Origin: a virus
Virus record (IMG/VR): IMGVR_UViG_3300036770_004266
Coordinates: 1-57,779 of that record
Reading direction: 5' to 3' (one strand)
DNA length: 57,779 nt
Below, piece after piece: positions 4,527-13,483 of this stretch. The position numbers and the translations under genes are program-made. Under the pieces are notes generated by a model that worked only from the letters and a program-made list of their open reading frames with translations, ran no database searches and was not told where the DNA came from. Positions within the stretch are counted from its first letter, which is position 1; each line of letters begins with the position of its first letter.

Positions 4527-5063
4527 TTATTCTTTCATAACAAGGTCCTCATCATTCGTATCATTTTCTTCAGATTTTTGAACAAACCAAGATTCCCGTT
4601 TTTGATTTAAGTGATCGAACAAATTATTCTCGATCAAAAATTTTGCAACTAAACTATTCTCTAAACCGTATGCTTCAATTTCCCAAGGCTGGTCCCAGTA
4701 AGAAACGTCATCGTCGTATACTTGCCCCATCCAAACCTTAACGTATTTTCTTCTGTATAATTTATCTTTTACTTCACCCTTAGCATATTGTTTTAGATGA
4801 ACCATCTCATGTGCTAAGGCCAAGAACATATGTATCTTTTTCTTGGTTCGATCTAATTCTATGATAAAGTCTCTTGGAGGATATGGCCATTGTTCTTCAA
4901 AATCGCAGTATCCTCCTGCTCCCAAATTATCTTTTACTTCTATCCGTACATTAATGGTTTTCTTTAATTTTTTGGATAGCAAATTGTCCGCGATATGATT
5001 CGCCGCAAGTTTAAACAATTTAGTTAGTTGTCGGTCCTTAGCGCCGCGAACAGATATATTCAT
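4527..5063 (-). CDS. SprT-like zinc metalloprotease
   Basis: A 178-aa protein with the HExxH zinc motif HEMVH at 85-89 in a helix, preceded by the beta-rich segment usual for SprT/wss1-like domains. SprT-like proteases act on DNA-associated proteins; in a phage it might clear crosslinked or bound proteins from replicating DNA, which is inference. A late box AATAAATA ends 5 bases before its ATG. Its promoter sits inside the end of the preceding 62-aa gene. Family good, role uncertain. Confidence 0.75.
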   Translation of the reverse strand: MNISVRGAKDRQLTKLFKLAANHIADNLLSKKLKKTINVRIEVKDNLGAGGYCDFEEQWPYPPRDFIIELDRTKKKIHMFLALAHEMVHLKQYAKGEVKDKLYRRKYVKVWMGQVYDDDVSYWDQPWEIEAYGLENSLVAKFLIENNLFDHLNQKRESWFVQKSEENDTNDEDLVMKE

Positions 5064-5064
5064 A

Positions 5065-5253
5065 CTAGTATTTATTATTTAAAATGATGTCAGAATGCAC
5101 GCTTAATTCCGGCAATACATTACTTGCAAGATCTCCTACTCTCAATGGGATTATACTATCTATATTAAATATCTCCGTGTTCGTCTCATCCTTTTGCTTT
5201 TGATTAGATAACCTAGTTTCGGAAAGCCTTGCTTTGGATAATGGTTTAATCAT
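5065..5253 (-). CDS. Hypothetical protein downstream of gp41
   Basis: A 62-aa product starting just after the gp41 stop (AAGGGT upstream of the ATG). It is Ser/Lys/Asn-rich with no recognised domain. Its last codons contain the late box used by the next gene. It could be a real small protein or a spacer ORF; the tight packing favours the former. Confidence 0.5.
   Translation of the reverse strand: MIKPLSKARLSETRLSNQKQKDETNTEIFNIDSIIPLRVGDLASNVLPELSVHSDIILNNKY
5069..5076 (-). promoter_or_regulatory. Late-type promoter box AATAAATA before the SprT-like gene
   Basis: Minus strand AATAAATACTAGTATG: the NATAAATA late box ends 5 bases before the start codon. The sequence nearly duplicates the box-to-start arrangement of the DnaJ-domain gene at 630-645. 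No Shine-Dalgarno fits between. Confidence 0.5.
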
Positions 5254-5254
5254 A

Positions 5255-6655
5255 TCATACCCTTATCTGAGAAAAATCTCTACCTTTTGAAAATATACTT
5301 TTAACATTATAATCATCTAGCTTATCCGAATCAATCTTTAATCCGGAATCAGATAAGCCTTTCTGAGCGTTCTGTTCTAGATCATATAGCTTCATCTTTG
5401 CTCTGTCAACCCCTATGACAAACCTCTTATTTACTGTGGGATCGTTGTATCGATTTTTGAGCTGCTTGACCATAAGTTGATTCAATTGCTCCAGCTCTTC
5501 TGTAGAAATTAGGGCAAACATAAAGTCCACTGTCGCGGGCAACCCAAAGGATTCTGAAGTATCTGTTAATTCAACATCCGTGTTTCCGTAACCTCCCCTT
5601 GTGGTCTGAGTAGCACTAAGGATAGGAATATTTTCCTCAACCGCCAGGCCCCTTAATTCTTCTGCAATAGATTTAATTAAAGTATAGGAATTAATATTAG
5701 CACCAGCCTTGAATCTAGAACTAGCGCAGATATTTAAATAGTCTACAATAATCATATCGGGTTTAAATTGCCGCTTCAATTGTAATTCATTTAGCAATGC
5801 TTTAAAGTGACCGACGTGTGCCCCAGTAGTAGGATATTCTTTGATGATTAATTTGCCCTGCAACTTATCCTTTAATTTAGATATGCGACCATCATACAGA
5901 GTCTTGGGAATCTCTTTCAATTGATCCATTGTCATGTTCATCATATTAGCATCGATTCTTTCAGCAATCCTTTCCTCTGCCATCTCTAAAGTGATATATA
6001 GGACGTTCTTGCCTTGATCCAATGCCGATGCTGCCACATGACACATGAATAAGGATTTACCCACACCTGTGCCTGCTAGTACAACATTCAAAGTCTTATT
6101 CGGCATTCCGCCGTTCGTTATCTTATTAAAATAATCTAAATCAAAAGGAATGCGAGATTCTTTACGATGGTAAAATTCAAATCTCTGGTCAGCATCATCT
6201 ATATAATCATGCCCGACCTTATGATCGAAACATACGCCAAGGGCTTCTTGTAACATAGAAGGAATACCGTCAGGAGACCTAGCCTTGTCTCTCCCATCTA
6301 AGATAGATATAGACGAGAATATAGCATTATAAATGGCCTTTTCCTTGCAGAATTTTTCTGTCTCAGCATAAAGCCATTCCTTATTATGATCCGTTGGATC
6401 TAATTCATATACTAATTCTGTAGTTTCCTTATACTGATCTTCACTTAGAGACTTATCATTTTGTAAGGATATTACTAAGCTATCCTTGTTTGCCAATCCA
6501 TTATAATTTTCTACAAAGTCTGATATCTTTTTAAAAATTATCTTTTCAGAATTATCCAAAAAGTAATCAGGCTTTAAAAAAGGAAAAACTTTTCTTAAAT
6601 ACTCCTCATCATTTATCAGATTTTGTAGAATTACTTTCTCTATTTTCGTGTTCAT
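5255..6655 (-). CDS. 41: Replicative DNA helicase (T4 gp41, DnaB family)
   Basis: A 466-aa hexameric 5'-3' helicase of the replication fork. The N-terminal helical domain is followed by the RecA-like motor: Walker A AGTGVGKS (194-201), the DnaB-type LEM segment (YITLEMAEERIAERI, about 220-234) and Walker B MIIVDYLN (301-308). The length matches T4 gp41 (475 aa). The order uvsX, small gene, gp41 is as in T4. The start overlaps the preceding gene by 47 bases. The primase partner gp61 is not in the window. Confidence 0.95.
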   Translation of the reverse strand: MNTKIEKVILQNLINDEEYLRKVFPFLKPDYFLDNSEKIIFKKISDFVENYNGLANKDSLVISLQNDKSLSEDQYKETTELVYELDPTDHNKEWLYAETEKFCKEKAIYNAIFSSISILDGRDKARSPDGIPSMLQEALGVCFDHKVGHDYIDDADQRFEFYHRKESRIPFDLDYFNKITNGGMPNKTLNVVLAGTGVGKSLFMCHVAASALDQGKNVLYITLEMAEERIAERIDANMMNMTMDQLKEIPKTLYDGRISKLKDKLQGKLIIKEYPTTGAHVGHFKALLNELQLKRQFKPDMIIVDYLNICASSRFKAGANINSYTLIKSIAEELRGLAVEENIPILSATQTTRGGYGNTDVELTDTSESFGLPATVDFMFALISTEELEQLNQLMVKQLKNRYNDPTVNKRFVIGVDRAKMKLYDLEQNAQKGLSDSGLKIDSDKLDDYNVKSIFSKGRDFSQIRV

Positions 6656-6917
6656 TAATTGCCTTCCTTAGAATATCCTCTAGAATCCAACCCATGTCTT
6701 TTTGAAAGTCTGGATCCTCCGACATATACTTTTCCATCATATTCTCGGGATGATGCACTACGGTATAATCCAATTGAAGATTCGAATCATCTTCTTCCTT
6801 GAGATTAATATCATTGAAGGATATAACCGTATTGGCAAACTTGCCTTCTAAGATTCGAACGCCCCAAACAGTTTGTTCTTCTTTTTCAAATCCCCAAGGC
6901 TCATACTTCACTTGCAT
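6609..6917 (-). CDS. Hypothetical protein in the T4 gp40 position
   Basis: A 102-aa acidic protein between uvsX and gp41, overlapping uvsX by 17 bases and gp41 by 47. In T4 this place is held by gene 40, a head-vertex assembly chaperone of similar length. I see the positional match, not clear sequence identity. The N-terminal half looks beta-rich and the C-terminal third helical. The function is inferred from position only. Confidence 0.6.
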   Translation of the reverse strand: MQVKYEPWGFEKEEQTVWGVRILEGKFANTVISFNDINLKEEDDSNLQLDYTVVHHPENMMEKYMSEDPDFQKDMGWILEDILRKAINEHENRESNSTKSDK

Positions 6918-7959
6918 TATCGTACTCCTCTTCTAGTATAACATCATCTATTTTAGATATCATATCTACACCTGCCACCTTGTACTTTTTCTCAATATAA
7001 CTTCTAAAAGACGCATCTTCAATAATGGGCATCCAAAATTCTTTGGTATAAGTATCCTTTATTCGGAATTTCTTTTCTTCATCTTTTCTACTGTACCATC
7101 CATTCGAAGGCTTAACCACAAAACCGCCTTCCAAACCCATATCAAGTAAACCGGACCATCTACTAATTCCGCCCTCGTATGTAACTTCTACAGGAATCTT
7201 GGATTTTTCTTTTACAAACCTAGACTTCTCAACATTAATAATAAAGTTGTAACCGACTACTTCGGTACCATCTTTTTCCTGCTGTCGGCCAATAATATAG
7301 ATGTTATCCGCAGAGTAATAAATGCCTGTGCCGCCAGATACAATCTGTTTAGGAAATAAACCAATCTCAGAATAAGTATGATTCACAACAACCATTGGAA
7401 TATCTTTAATGGTCAAGTGCGGGGTAATCATTCTAAACAGAGACTTCATTTGCTTTGCCCTGGTCATATCCGCTACAGACTTGCCTTCCAACGCATCATC
7501 AACTTCTTTCTTAGACGCAAGGTTACCTACAGAATCAACTACGATCATTACCCTGTCTCCGCGCTCAATATTATTAAGCTGAGACATAACATCAAATTTT
7601 AGTTGTTCAATATCTGTAATCGGGGTGTGCAGTACCTTACTCGTATCAATACCGAAGTTATCAAAGTAAGATTGCGGACTACCAAACTCCGAATCATAGA
7701 ATAGTATAACAGCATCCTTATACTTGTCCTGATATGCTTTTGCCAGTAACAAAGAAAATGCTGTCTTAAAGTGCTTAGATGGCCCGGCAAATACTGTAAG
7801 GCCCGGAGTCAATCCCCCCTCCATACTTCCCGACAATGCAATATTGAGTGCGGGAACTGAAGTTTGAATCATATCCTTTTTGGAAAAGAATTTAGATTCA
7901 TTTAGTATTTCGCTTTCTTTAATTGTAGAATTCTTTTTAAGTTTTTCAAGTAAACTCAT
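6901..7959 (-). CDS. uvsX: UvsX recombinase (RecA family)
   Basis: This 352-aa strand-exchange protein has the UvsX-type Walker A GPSKHFKT (59-66), Walker B VMIVVDSVG and an acidic C-terminus. It forms filaments on ssDNA for recombination-dependent replication, with UvsY (49337-49777) as mediator and UvsW (47841-49337) as branch-processing helicase. The ribosome site is GGAGGT. An early promoter lies 28-56 bases upstream. Length is slightly below T4 UvsX (391 aa). Confidence 0.95.
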   Translation of the reverse strand: MSLLEKLKKNSTIKESEILNESKFFSKKDMIQTSVPALNIALSGSMEGGLTPGLTVFAGPSKHFKTAFSLLLAKAYQDKYKDAVILFYDSEFGSPQSYFDNFGIDTSKVLHTPITDIEQLKFDVMSQLNNIERGDRVMIVVDSVGNLASKKEVDDALEGKSVADMTRAKQMKSLFRMITPHLTIKDIPMVVVNHTYSEIGLFPKQIVSGGTGIYYSADNIYIIGRQQEKDGTEVVGYNFIINVEKSRFVKEKSKIPVEVTYEGGISRWSGLLDMGLEGGFVVKPSNGWYSRKDEEKKFRIKDTYTKEFWMPIIEDASFRSYIEKKYKVAGVDMISKIDDVILEEEYDNASEV

Positions 7960-7986
7960 TATAACCTCCGTATTGTATATTCGTAT

Positions 7987-8015
7987 ATTTTAAAGTATAA
8001 AACACTGTATGTCAA
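7987..8015 (-). promoter_or_regulatory. Early sigma70-type promoter for uvsX
   Basis: Minus strand: TTGACA, 17 bases, TAAAAT, just after the stop of the secreted nuclease gene. It gives uvsX, the gp40-position gene and gp41 their own early transcript. Confidence 0.75.
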
Positions 8016-8449
8016 TTACACCAGCTTTCTTTCTGTTCGCCATAATATTCTCTTGCCAATCCTTGGGCAATTAAACTTTTTCTAACGCTCTTACCATCAA
8101 CTAAGATATCTCCCAAAACCCTTCCCCCAAACTTATCCCATCCATATAATATAACTTGGAATTGTGTTCCGTTGGCAATCATCTTCTTAGTAAAATCTGA
8201 TGCCTGCTCTCCCATTTGTTTTTCCTTATCACATTGTCCTCTAAATCCCTTTTCCGGAGTATCTACCCCAAAAATTCTTACCGACAATTGGGGTTTAAGA
8301 GGAGCAGGCAAATATGGTGCCGCAATAACAATAGTATCTCCATCAGACACTTTTAAAATTTTTGCCTCATACTTTACCCCCTCGGGCTGTTTTGCCGCAA
8401 GTACAGGAAAAGAAAAGGCAATTGCTAATATTAGTAATAATTTTTTCAT
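8012..8449 (-). CDS. Secreted staphylococcal-nuclease-like (thermonuclease) protein
   Basis: A 145-aa protein with a signal peptide (MKKLLLILAIAFSFPVLA) and an SNase-type OB fold: VSDGDTIVI, the VRIFGVDTPE strand-loop, and a late GGRVLGDI segment. The family cleaves DNA and RNA with Ca2+. The ATG at 8449 overlaps the polymerase stop (ATGA), so it is co-translated with gp43; the start is chosen there because an upstream in-frame start would spoil the signal peptide. Export suggests action in the periplasm or outside the cell, perhaps on other incoming or released DNA. Confidence 0.85.
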   Translation of the reverse strand: MKKLLLILAIAFSFPVLAAKQPEGVKYEAKILKVSDGDTIVIAAPYLPAPLKPQLSVRIFGVDTPEKGFRGQCDKEKQMGEQASDFTKKMIANGTQFQVILYGWDKFGGRVLGDILVDGKSVRKSLIAQGLAREYYGEQKESWCN

Positions 8450-10935
8450 TCGAATAATCCTTCTAAAGATGCCGTTGGTTTTGCCGACCAACCAATACCT
8501 TCAAGAATAGTATTGATTGGTTCTAAAAATGACTTGCTAAACATCATATCATAATCTGCAAACTTTTTGATGTTTAACTCGCTAGGAATACTGGAAACGA
8601 ATGCAATACAATTTTCGCCTATAGTATTTGGTTCTCTCAAGTAAATGAATTTTATTTTGTCACCTTCTTTGATAGTTTCATATTTCTTATTCAATTTATT
8701 TGTGACTAAATGATGATTATATAACAGGGCACCTCGAACGTGCATTGGAGTAGCACTTTTATATATACTTGCCTTGTCAGAATATTTATCTAATCCGTTG
8801 ACGCCCCTAGGAAAAGAAATTTGTTCCGGTTCTAATTTTCTATACTTTTCCTCAAAGTTTCGTACATATTCCTGTAGTTCATTCTCAGTCTTTGTCAGTA
8901 TAATTTTAACTGCATCTCTCAGGGCATCACGTACGGGTTCAGGCGTAGATGACCTAACAATTTCTAATCCCATAACCTTTAGTTTAGGTTCGGCATATTG
9001 CACACCCTCATTATTATATACGTTAAGGGCATATCTTTTCTTTGCTACCCAAATTCCCCTATCCGCAATAACTTCTCGTTTAAAGGATATCCTGTTATCA
9101 AAGGCATTAGTGTAATCGGCAATTTTGTTACTTGCCTTATCTAAAAATGATTCAATCTTCTCGTCACAAACCTTATCTAATATTTTAACTAGCTTATCGG
9201 TTTTCACCCCAGTATAAAACTTATTCACCAGCGGATCCAATGTGATATAACAGGCATCAGTATCAGAATAAAAAGAATATAGATAATCCTTAGTACCACA
9301 AATCTTATTTAAAGTATCATTCAAAGTCTTGCCCATGGATTGAATAATATACTGACCTGTCAGGGTAATGCCTTCTGCAATACGATCGTCATAAAATCTA
9401 AAGTACTCATTCGCCATGGCACCGAATAAAGAATTCATTTGAATCTTTCTTGCCATCTGAAAATTATTATACTTGGATATGTCTTTTTTATAATTAGGAT
9501 CCTTAGTCTCCTCATACTTCTGCTGAGCTTCAAGCATCGACTTCTTATACTTCTTTCTATCATTAAATAACTTCTCAACAATCTCAGGAAAGATGCCCTG
9601 CTTCTCTCGGGTAAAGCAATAACCATTTGCCGTCATACAATGGTTAGTTTCTTTCAGGTCATCCAGATTCAATGACCCCTCAATCAATTTACTCATACCA
9701 ATATCTTTTGCATTACCATTGACCATAGTCTCAGGAGACAAATTATATTGCATAATGATACTAGGATATAGGCTTGTCGCATCAAATGATACTACCCAAT
9801 TATACTGACCTGGTTTTGGTTCTTGAACATATGCACCGGCAATTTGCCTGCTCTGCCTACCTTCTCTCTGATGGACAACGATATCTTTATTCCATAGGTG
9901 ATTATAAAGAATACAATCCCAAGTCCTAACTGCGGAAAAGATATCAATATAATTACACTTGGCATCATATGCCATTGTCAGGATGAGTTCAATTAACTTC
10001 ATCTTATCCTCAAGCTCATCTACAATCTCAACGTCTCGAATATTATAGTCCACAAACTTCTGCCAATCGCTATTCCAAAATTCTGTGAAGGAACCATACT
10101 CATCGTATGACAATTTTTGCTTGCCCAATTCTACCTTTGCAATATGATCTAGCTTGTAGGATTCTTGAGCATTATATGTAAACTTCTTATACAGATCTAA
10201 ATAGTCCAGAATAGCAACGCCCATCAATTCAAAGGATACATTCTCTTTCTTTAATTTGATAATATTCTTTCTTGCAACATTGCCCCACGGAGAAAGTTTC
10301 TTGACCGCATCTTCGCCGAGTATTTTTTCTATACGATTACATAGATAAGGTATATCGAAAAACTCAACATTCCAACCTGTTATGATGTGGGGATAGTCTT
10401 CCGAAAAATCTTCTAAGAATGTTTTAAGTAAGTGTGCCTCGTCCCTACATTGGACATAGTTAACATCATCTCTGCTATTTTGATATTCCTTTAAACCATA
10501 CGTCTTGAGCTGTTTAGTTTGATTATCCTGTATGGTTATTAGCAGTACTTTTTCTGTTGGGTTACTAACATCGGGAAATCCGTCGTCTGCAGATGTCTCG
10601 ATGTCTAGGGTCCAAATCTTAATCTGCGATATATCAAATTCTATTTCATTCGGAAAGGTGTCTGTAATATATTGATAAGCATAATTTGTATTACCGAAGA
10701 TGGGAAAATTGTCCACATCTCGGTATCTTTGAACAAAATCCTTGGCCTCATTGATGTCCTCAAACTGTACGGTATCGAGGCATTCTCCGTAAATAGATTT
10801 GTACTTCGTTTCTTGTTGAGATTTAACAAAAAGAATGGGCTTGAACCTAACCCTATCTAACACGTTTTTGCCATTATTAATACCCCGAACCAGGATATTA
10901 TTGCCATATTGATTAACACTAGTGTAAAATTTCAT
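8446..10935 (-). CDS. 43: DNA polymerase (T4 gp43, family B)
   Basis: An 829-aa replicative polymerase with proofreading. Exonuclease motifs: DIE (111-113), NVEFFDIPYL (about 189-198) and YNIRDVEIVDEL (about 297). Polymerase motif A is SFDATSLYPS (383-392, D385) and motif C is YSDTD (556-560). The extreme C-terminus SLEGLFE fits the position and type of the gp45 clamp-binding tail of T4/RB69 polymerases. Near-identical tails end the DpdA-like protein and a glycosyltransferase elsewhere in the window. T4 gp43 has 898 aa. The promoter is at 10971-10999. Confidence 0.97.
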   Translation of the reverse strand: MKFYTSVNQYGNNILVRGINNGKNVLDRVRFKPILFVKSQQETKYKSIYGECLDTVQFEDINEAKDFVQRYRDVDNFPIFGNTNYAYQYITDTFPNEIEFDISQIKIWTLDIETSADDGFPDVSNPTEKVLLITIQDNQTKQLKTYGLKEYQNSRDDVNYVQCRDEAHLLKTFLEDFSEDYPHIITGWNVEFFDIPYLCNRIEKILGEDAVKKLSPWGNVARKNIIKLKKENVSFELMGVAILDYLDLYKKFTYNAQESYKLDHIAKVELGKQKLSYDEYGSFTEFWNSDWQKFVDYNIRDVEIVDELEDKMKLIELILTMAYDAKCNYIDIFSAVRTWDCILYNHLWNKDIVVHQREGRQSRQIAGAYVQEPKPGQYNWVVSFDATSLYPSIIMQYNLSPETMVNGNAKDIGMSKLIEGSLNLDDLKETNHCMTANGYCFTREKQGIFPEIVEKLFNDRKKYKKSMLEAQQKYEETKDPNYKKDISKYNNFQMARKIQMNSLFGAMANEYFRFYDDRIAEGITLTGQYIIQSMGKTLNDTLNKICGTKDYLYSFYSDTDACYITLDPLVNKFYTGVKTDKLVKILDKVCDEKIESFLDKASNKIADYTNAFDNRISFKREVIADRGIWVAKKRYALNVYNNEGVQYAEPKLKVMGLEIVRSSTPEPVRDALRDAVKIILTKTENELQEYVRNFEEKYRKLEPEQISFPRGVNGLDKYSDKASIYKSATPMHVRGALLYNHHLVTNKLNKKYETIKEGDKIKFIYLREPNTIGENCIAFVSSIPSELNIKKFADYDMMFSKSFLEPINTILEGIGWSAKPTASLEGLFE

Positions 10936-10959
10936 TAATCTTTCTCATCTTAGAAATCA

Positions 10960-10967
10960 TATAAATA
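10960..10967 (+). promoter_or_regulatory. Late-type promoter box TATAAATA for the plus-strand island
   Basis: A perfect TATAAATA on the plus strand 58 bases before the ATG at 11026. No TTGACA-type box is seen on this strand, so the whole plus-strand island (11.0-15.6 kb) is probably late-expressed. It is interleaved with the divergent early promoter of gp43. Confidence 0.65.
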
Positions 10968-10970
10968 ATA

Positions 10971-10999
10971 AGTATATTATATGTATCGCGATAAATCAA
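10971..10999 (-). promoter_or_regulatory. Early sigma70-type promoter for DNA polymerase
   Basis: Minus strand: TTGATT, 17 bases, TATACT, 36 bases upstream of the gp43 ATG. Boxes are weaker than elsewhere in the window, but the 17-base spacing is kept. Confidence 0.6.
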
Positions 11000-11025
11000 T
11001 AACAAAATAGGGAAATTTAACCAAA

Positions 11026-11982
11026 ATGAAGAAGAACCTAATGGGTGCATTCTTCGTTATGTCTTTATTAGGGGGTACCGCGCAAGCGTATGATTCGGAA
11101 ACAAAGGTGGATACCAATAACACCAGTACTTCTACAAGTACTGTAAATTCTACCAACACAAACAACAATACCAACAACAATATTAACGATACCACGGTCA
11201 ACTCTACCTCGACCAGTACGAATAATAATATTAACACTAGTACCAGTACAAATACAAACAATAATAATAACGTAAACACTACTACTAGTACAAACACCAA
11301 TAACAATAACAACGTCAATACGACGACCAGTAACAACACCAACACCAACGTCAATACCTCGACCAGTACCAACTACAACGTAAATTCTGGCGAGCAGACA
11401 TTCAACAACAACAACGTAAATGACACGACGATCAATTCCTCGAACGTCAATACCAACACGAACGTCAATACTAGCACAAGCAACAACACGAATGCGAACA
11501 CCAATAACAATACAAGTACCAGTACTAGTGACAATACCAACAAGAATGTAAACGAGAATACTACCCGAGTAGAACAACCTCCCCCAACCGCGATCGCACC
11601 GTCTATGATGAGTGGCGGTAATAATGATCTCTGTACCACAGGAACATCGGGTGCAGTTCAGACTCAGATATTGGGTGTGAGTTCTGGAGGCACAATAAGA
11701 GATCAGAATTGCGAGAGATTGAAGAACGCCAAGACTTTATTTGACATGGGAATGAAGGTAGCAGCAGTATCAGTACTATGTCAAGATCGTAGAGTGTTTG
11801 ATGCGATGTGGAATGCCGGTACTCCTTGCCCGTTCGAAGGCAAGATTGGAGAGCAGGCAAAGGTAGCATGGTTAGATAATCCAGAGAAAATACCTCAACC
11901 CGAGAAACCACAAACAGATGACTTCTATAAGAAAACTGGCTTCGGCGCTTTGCTTGGCTATTTGCTTTTCATCGGTCTCTAA
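11026..11982 (+). CDS. Exported Asn/Thr/Ser-repeat protein
   Basis: A 318-aa product. Residues 1-22 are a signal peptide (KNLMGAFFVMSLLGGTAQA). Residues about 25-190 are almost only N, T, S, V and D in imperfect repeats such as NVNTSTSTN. A cysteine-containing globular tail follows (about 205-300), with CERLKNAKTLFDMGMK and LCQDRRVFDAMWNAGTPCP. The tract could form a beta-solenoid or amyloid-like stalk at the envelope or virion surface; that is inference. It opens the plus-strand late island and overlaps the next gene by 65 bases in another frame. No named family. Confidence 0.8.
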   Translation: MKKNLMGAFFVMSLLGGTAQAYDSETKVDTNNTSTSTSTVNSTNTNNNTNNNINDTTVNSTSTSTNNNINTSTSTNTNNNNNVNTTTSTNTNNNNNVNTTTSNNTNTNVNTSTSTNYNVNSGEQTFNNNNVNDTTINSSNVNTNTNVNTSTSNNTNANTNNNTSTSTSDNTNKNVNENTTRVEQPPPTAIAPSMMSGGNNDLCTTGTSGAVQTQILGVSSGGTIRDQNCERLKNAKTLFDMGMKVAAVSVLCQDRRVFDAMWNAGTPCPFEGKIGEQAKVAWLDNPEKIPQPEKPQTDDFYKKTGFGALLGYLLFIGL

Positions 11983-13471
11983 CGCCCAGCAGGTAGACAG
12001 CACCGGTAACCTGATCAACAACAACAGTTGGTCGGGAGCTACCTACGGCGTCGATCCCAATGATTGTTGCACATCTGTATCTGGCTCAGGCGCCCTGTAT
12101 GATACTGCGTCTGACACCATCAAGTTTTCATATGGTATAGACACATTAGTACAAACCATTGGATTGCAACAGGCACTCGGTGGTACGGGTGTTCAGGTGC
12201 ATGGTTATAATTATTCGTTTGACTATAGATTGATGCCAAATAGCGGTCTACACACCGATAATTTAACTGCGTCCATTTGGTTGACCACATCTTCAGGATT
12301 TAATACAGAAGCTACGCATCTGTTTCTCAGTGGTCAAGTAGCATCAGGTGTCAATGATCAATGGAATAGCATTTCGGGAACAAGAAATTTTGAGTCGCCT
12401 TATACAGATCCACAAAGTGTCACTATGAGACTTGAAGGAAGAGATGGTGGTTTCTGGGCAGGCTACTATGGCCCTGAAGTAAAGAACATATCGTTCTCAG
12501 TAAACTATGCATTTGATCCGTGTTCATCAGATCCCTTGTATTCATCTTCATGTCCGGGTTATCTTGAAGCATACATGGCAAATCTTTTTGCTCTGTTGGG
12601 TTGGAGTTCTACATCTGAACCAGAAGTCGCTGTCATAGATTATTCATTGCCCGTAACAACAATCTCAGCAATGACAGAGGATTCTACAACTGCAGAACCA
12701 GTTGTAGATGCTGGAGGTGTTGAAGTATCAACTACGGGCGAGCTTGCAGTACCAGATGGTATTCCGGAGGTGGTCAAAGAAGACAAGAAAGAAAAGAAAT
12801 CAATCGACCCGAACCTGTTATCAAATATACTACGAGAAGCTACAGATGATTCCAAAGCATTGTCCATAGTCAATCAGAGCATACAGGATTCCATGAGCGA
12901 AGATGCCAACCCAGACTTCTCGATGACCAACGAGACCTTGCAGGCAATACAGCAACAGACAGAGAGATCCCAGCAACAGGCCATGCAAGCACAAGAATCG
13001 TTATTGCAAGAACAGTCAGAAACATCTGTAGCAAGCGTACAATCCTTGATAACAGACCAGTCACAACTACAAGACATAGAAGTGCAGACTATGCAGTTCG
13101 ATAACCCGCAGAGTACTCAGGCGACAGAGGAAAGGCGAGAAGATGCTTCCAGCGAAGCGGATGCGTTGGCAGCGATACAGAACAGTCTTCCATCGGTGAC
13201 CGAAGATGCAAAACAAAGCAAGGAGGCATCGGTAAACCAAAAAGCAGAACCCAATGAGGCAGCTGGCGGAACTGACATCTCGGACATAGCAGTTTCCCCG
13301 GCAGGTTTCAACGATTATTTAACCAAGAGTCTTGCGGATTCTAAATTTTATCAGGACAAAGAAATCTATGCAGGTCAGATTGTAGTAGACAACAGGAGAG
13401 CTCAGAGGCTTCTCAGTGGTGCAAGCGACAGACTTCATCAAGAAATGATGGATCGGCAATATCGACAATAA
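11918..13471 (+). CDS. Exported two-part protein with lectin-like N-terminus and Gln-rich coil
   Basis: A 517-aa protein. A signal peptide spans about 1-23 (ends SSVSNAQQ). Residues 25-210 look beta-rich, like a jelly-roll or carbohydrate-binding module, with cysteine pairs (PNDCCTS, DPCSSDP, SSSCPGY) suited to periplasmic disulphides. A proline/acidic linker is followed by a long Gln/Ser/Ala helix (about 310-400) and a helical tail. The signal peptide is encoded inside the end of the previous gene. It could be an envelope-modifying or displayed protein; function unknown. Conserved with its upstream partner, I infer, because the two are so tightly overlapped. Confidence 0.75.
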   Translation: MTSIRKLASALCLAICFSSVSNAQQVDSTGNLINNNSWSGATYGVDPNDCCTSVSGSGALYDTASDTIKFSYGIDTLVQTIGLQQALGGTGVQVHGYNYSFDYRLMPNSGLHTDNLTASIWLTTSSGFNTEATHLFLSGQVASGVNDQWNSISGTRNFESPYTDPQSVTMRLEGRDGGFWAGYYGPEVKNISFSVNYAFDPCSSDPLYSSSCPGYLEAYMANLFALLGWSSTSEPEVAVIDYSLPVTTISAMTEDSTTAEPVVDAGGVEVSTTGELAVPDGIPEVVKEDKKEKKSIDPNLLSNILREATDDSKALSIVNQSIQDSMSEDANPDFSMTNETLQAIQQQTERSQQQAMQAQESLLQEQSETSVASVQSLITDQSQLQDIEVQTMQFDNPQSTQATEERREDASSEADALAAIQNSLPSVTEDAKQSKEASVNQKAEPNEAAGGTDISDIAVSPAGFNDYLTKSLADSKFYQDKEIYAGQIVVDNRRAQRLLSGASDRLHQEMMDRQYRQ

Positions 13472-13483
13472 AGGAGAAATGCA

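Noticed and set aside
11100-11570. Repeat-rich DNA that could be mistaken for a CRISPR or tandem repeat array
   Set aside because: Units are imperfect, of varying length, in frame and degenerate at codon third positions, as expected for a coding tract. No constant repeat/spacer pattern.
11068-11577. Long minus-strand ORFs (including 10977-11372 and 11373-11639) opposite the Asn/Thr tract
   Set aside because: They are antisense readings of a low-complexity repeat, rich in V, I and L by codon complement, without ribosome sites or domain features.
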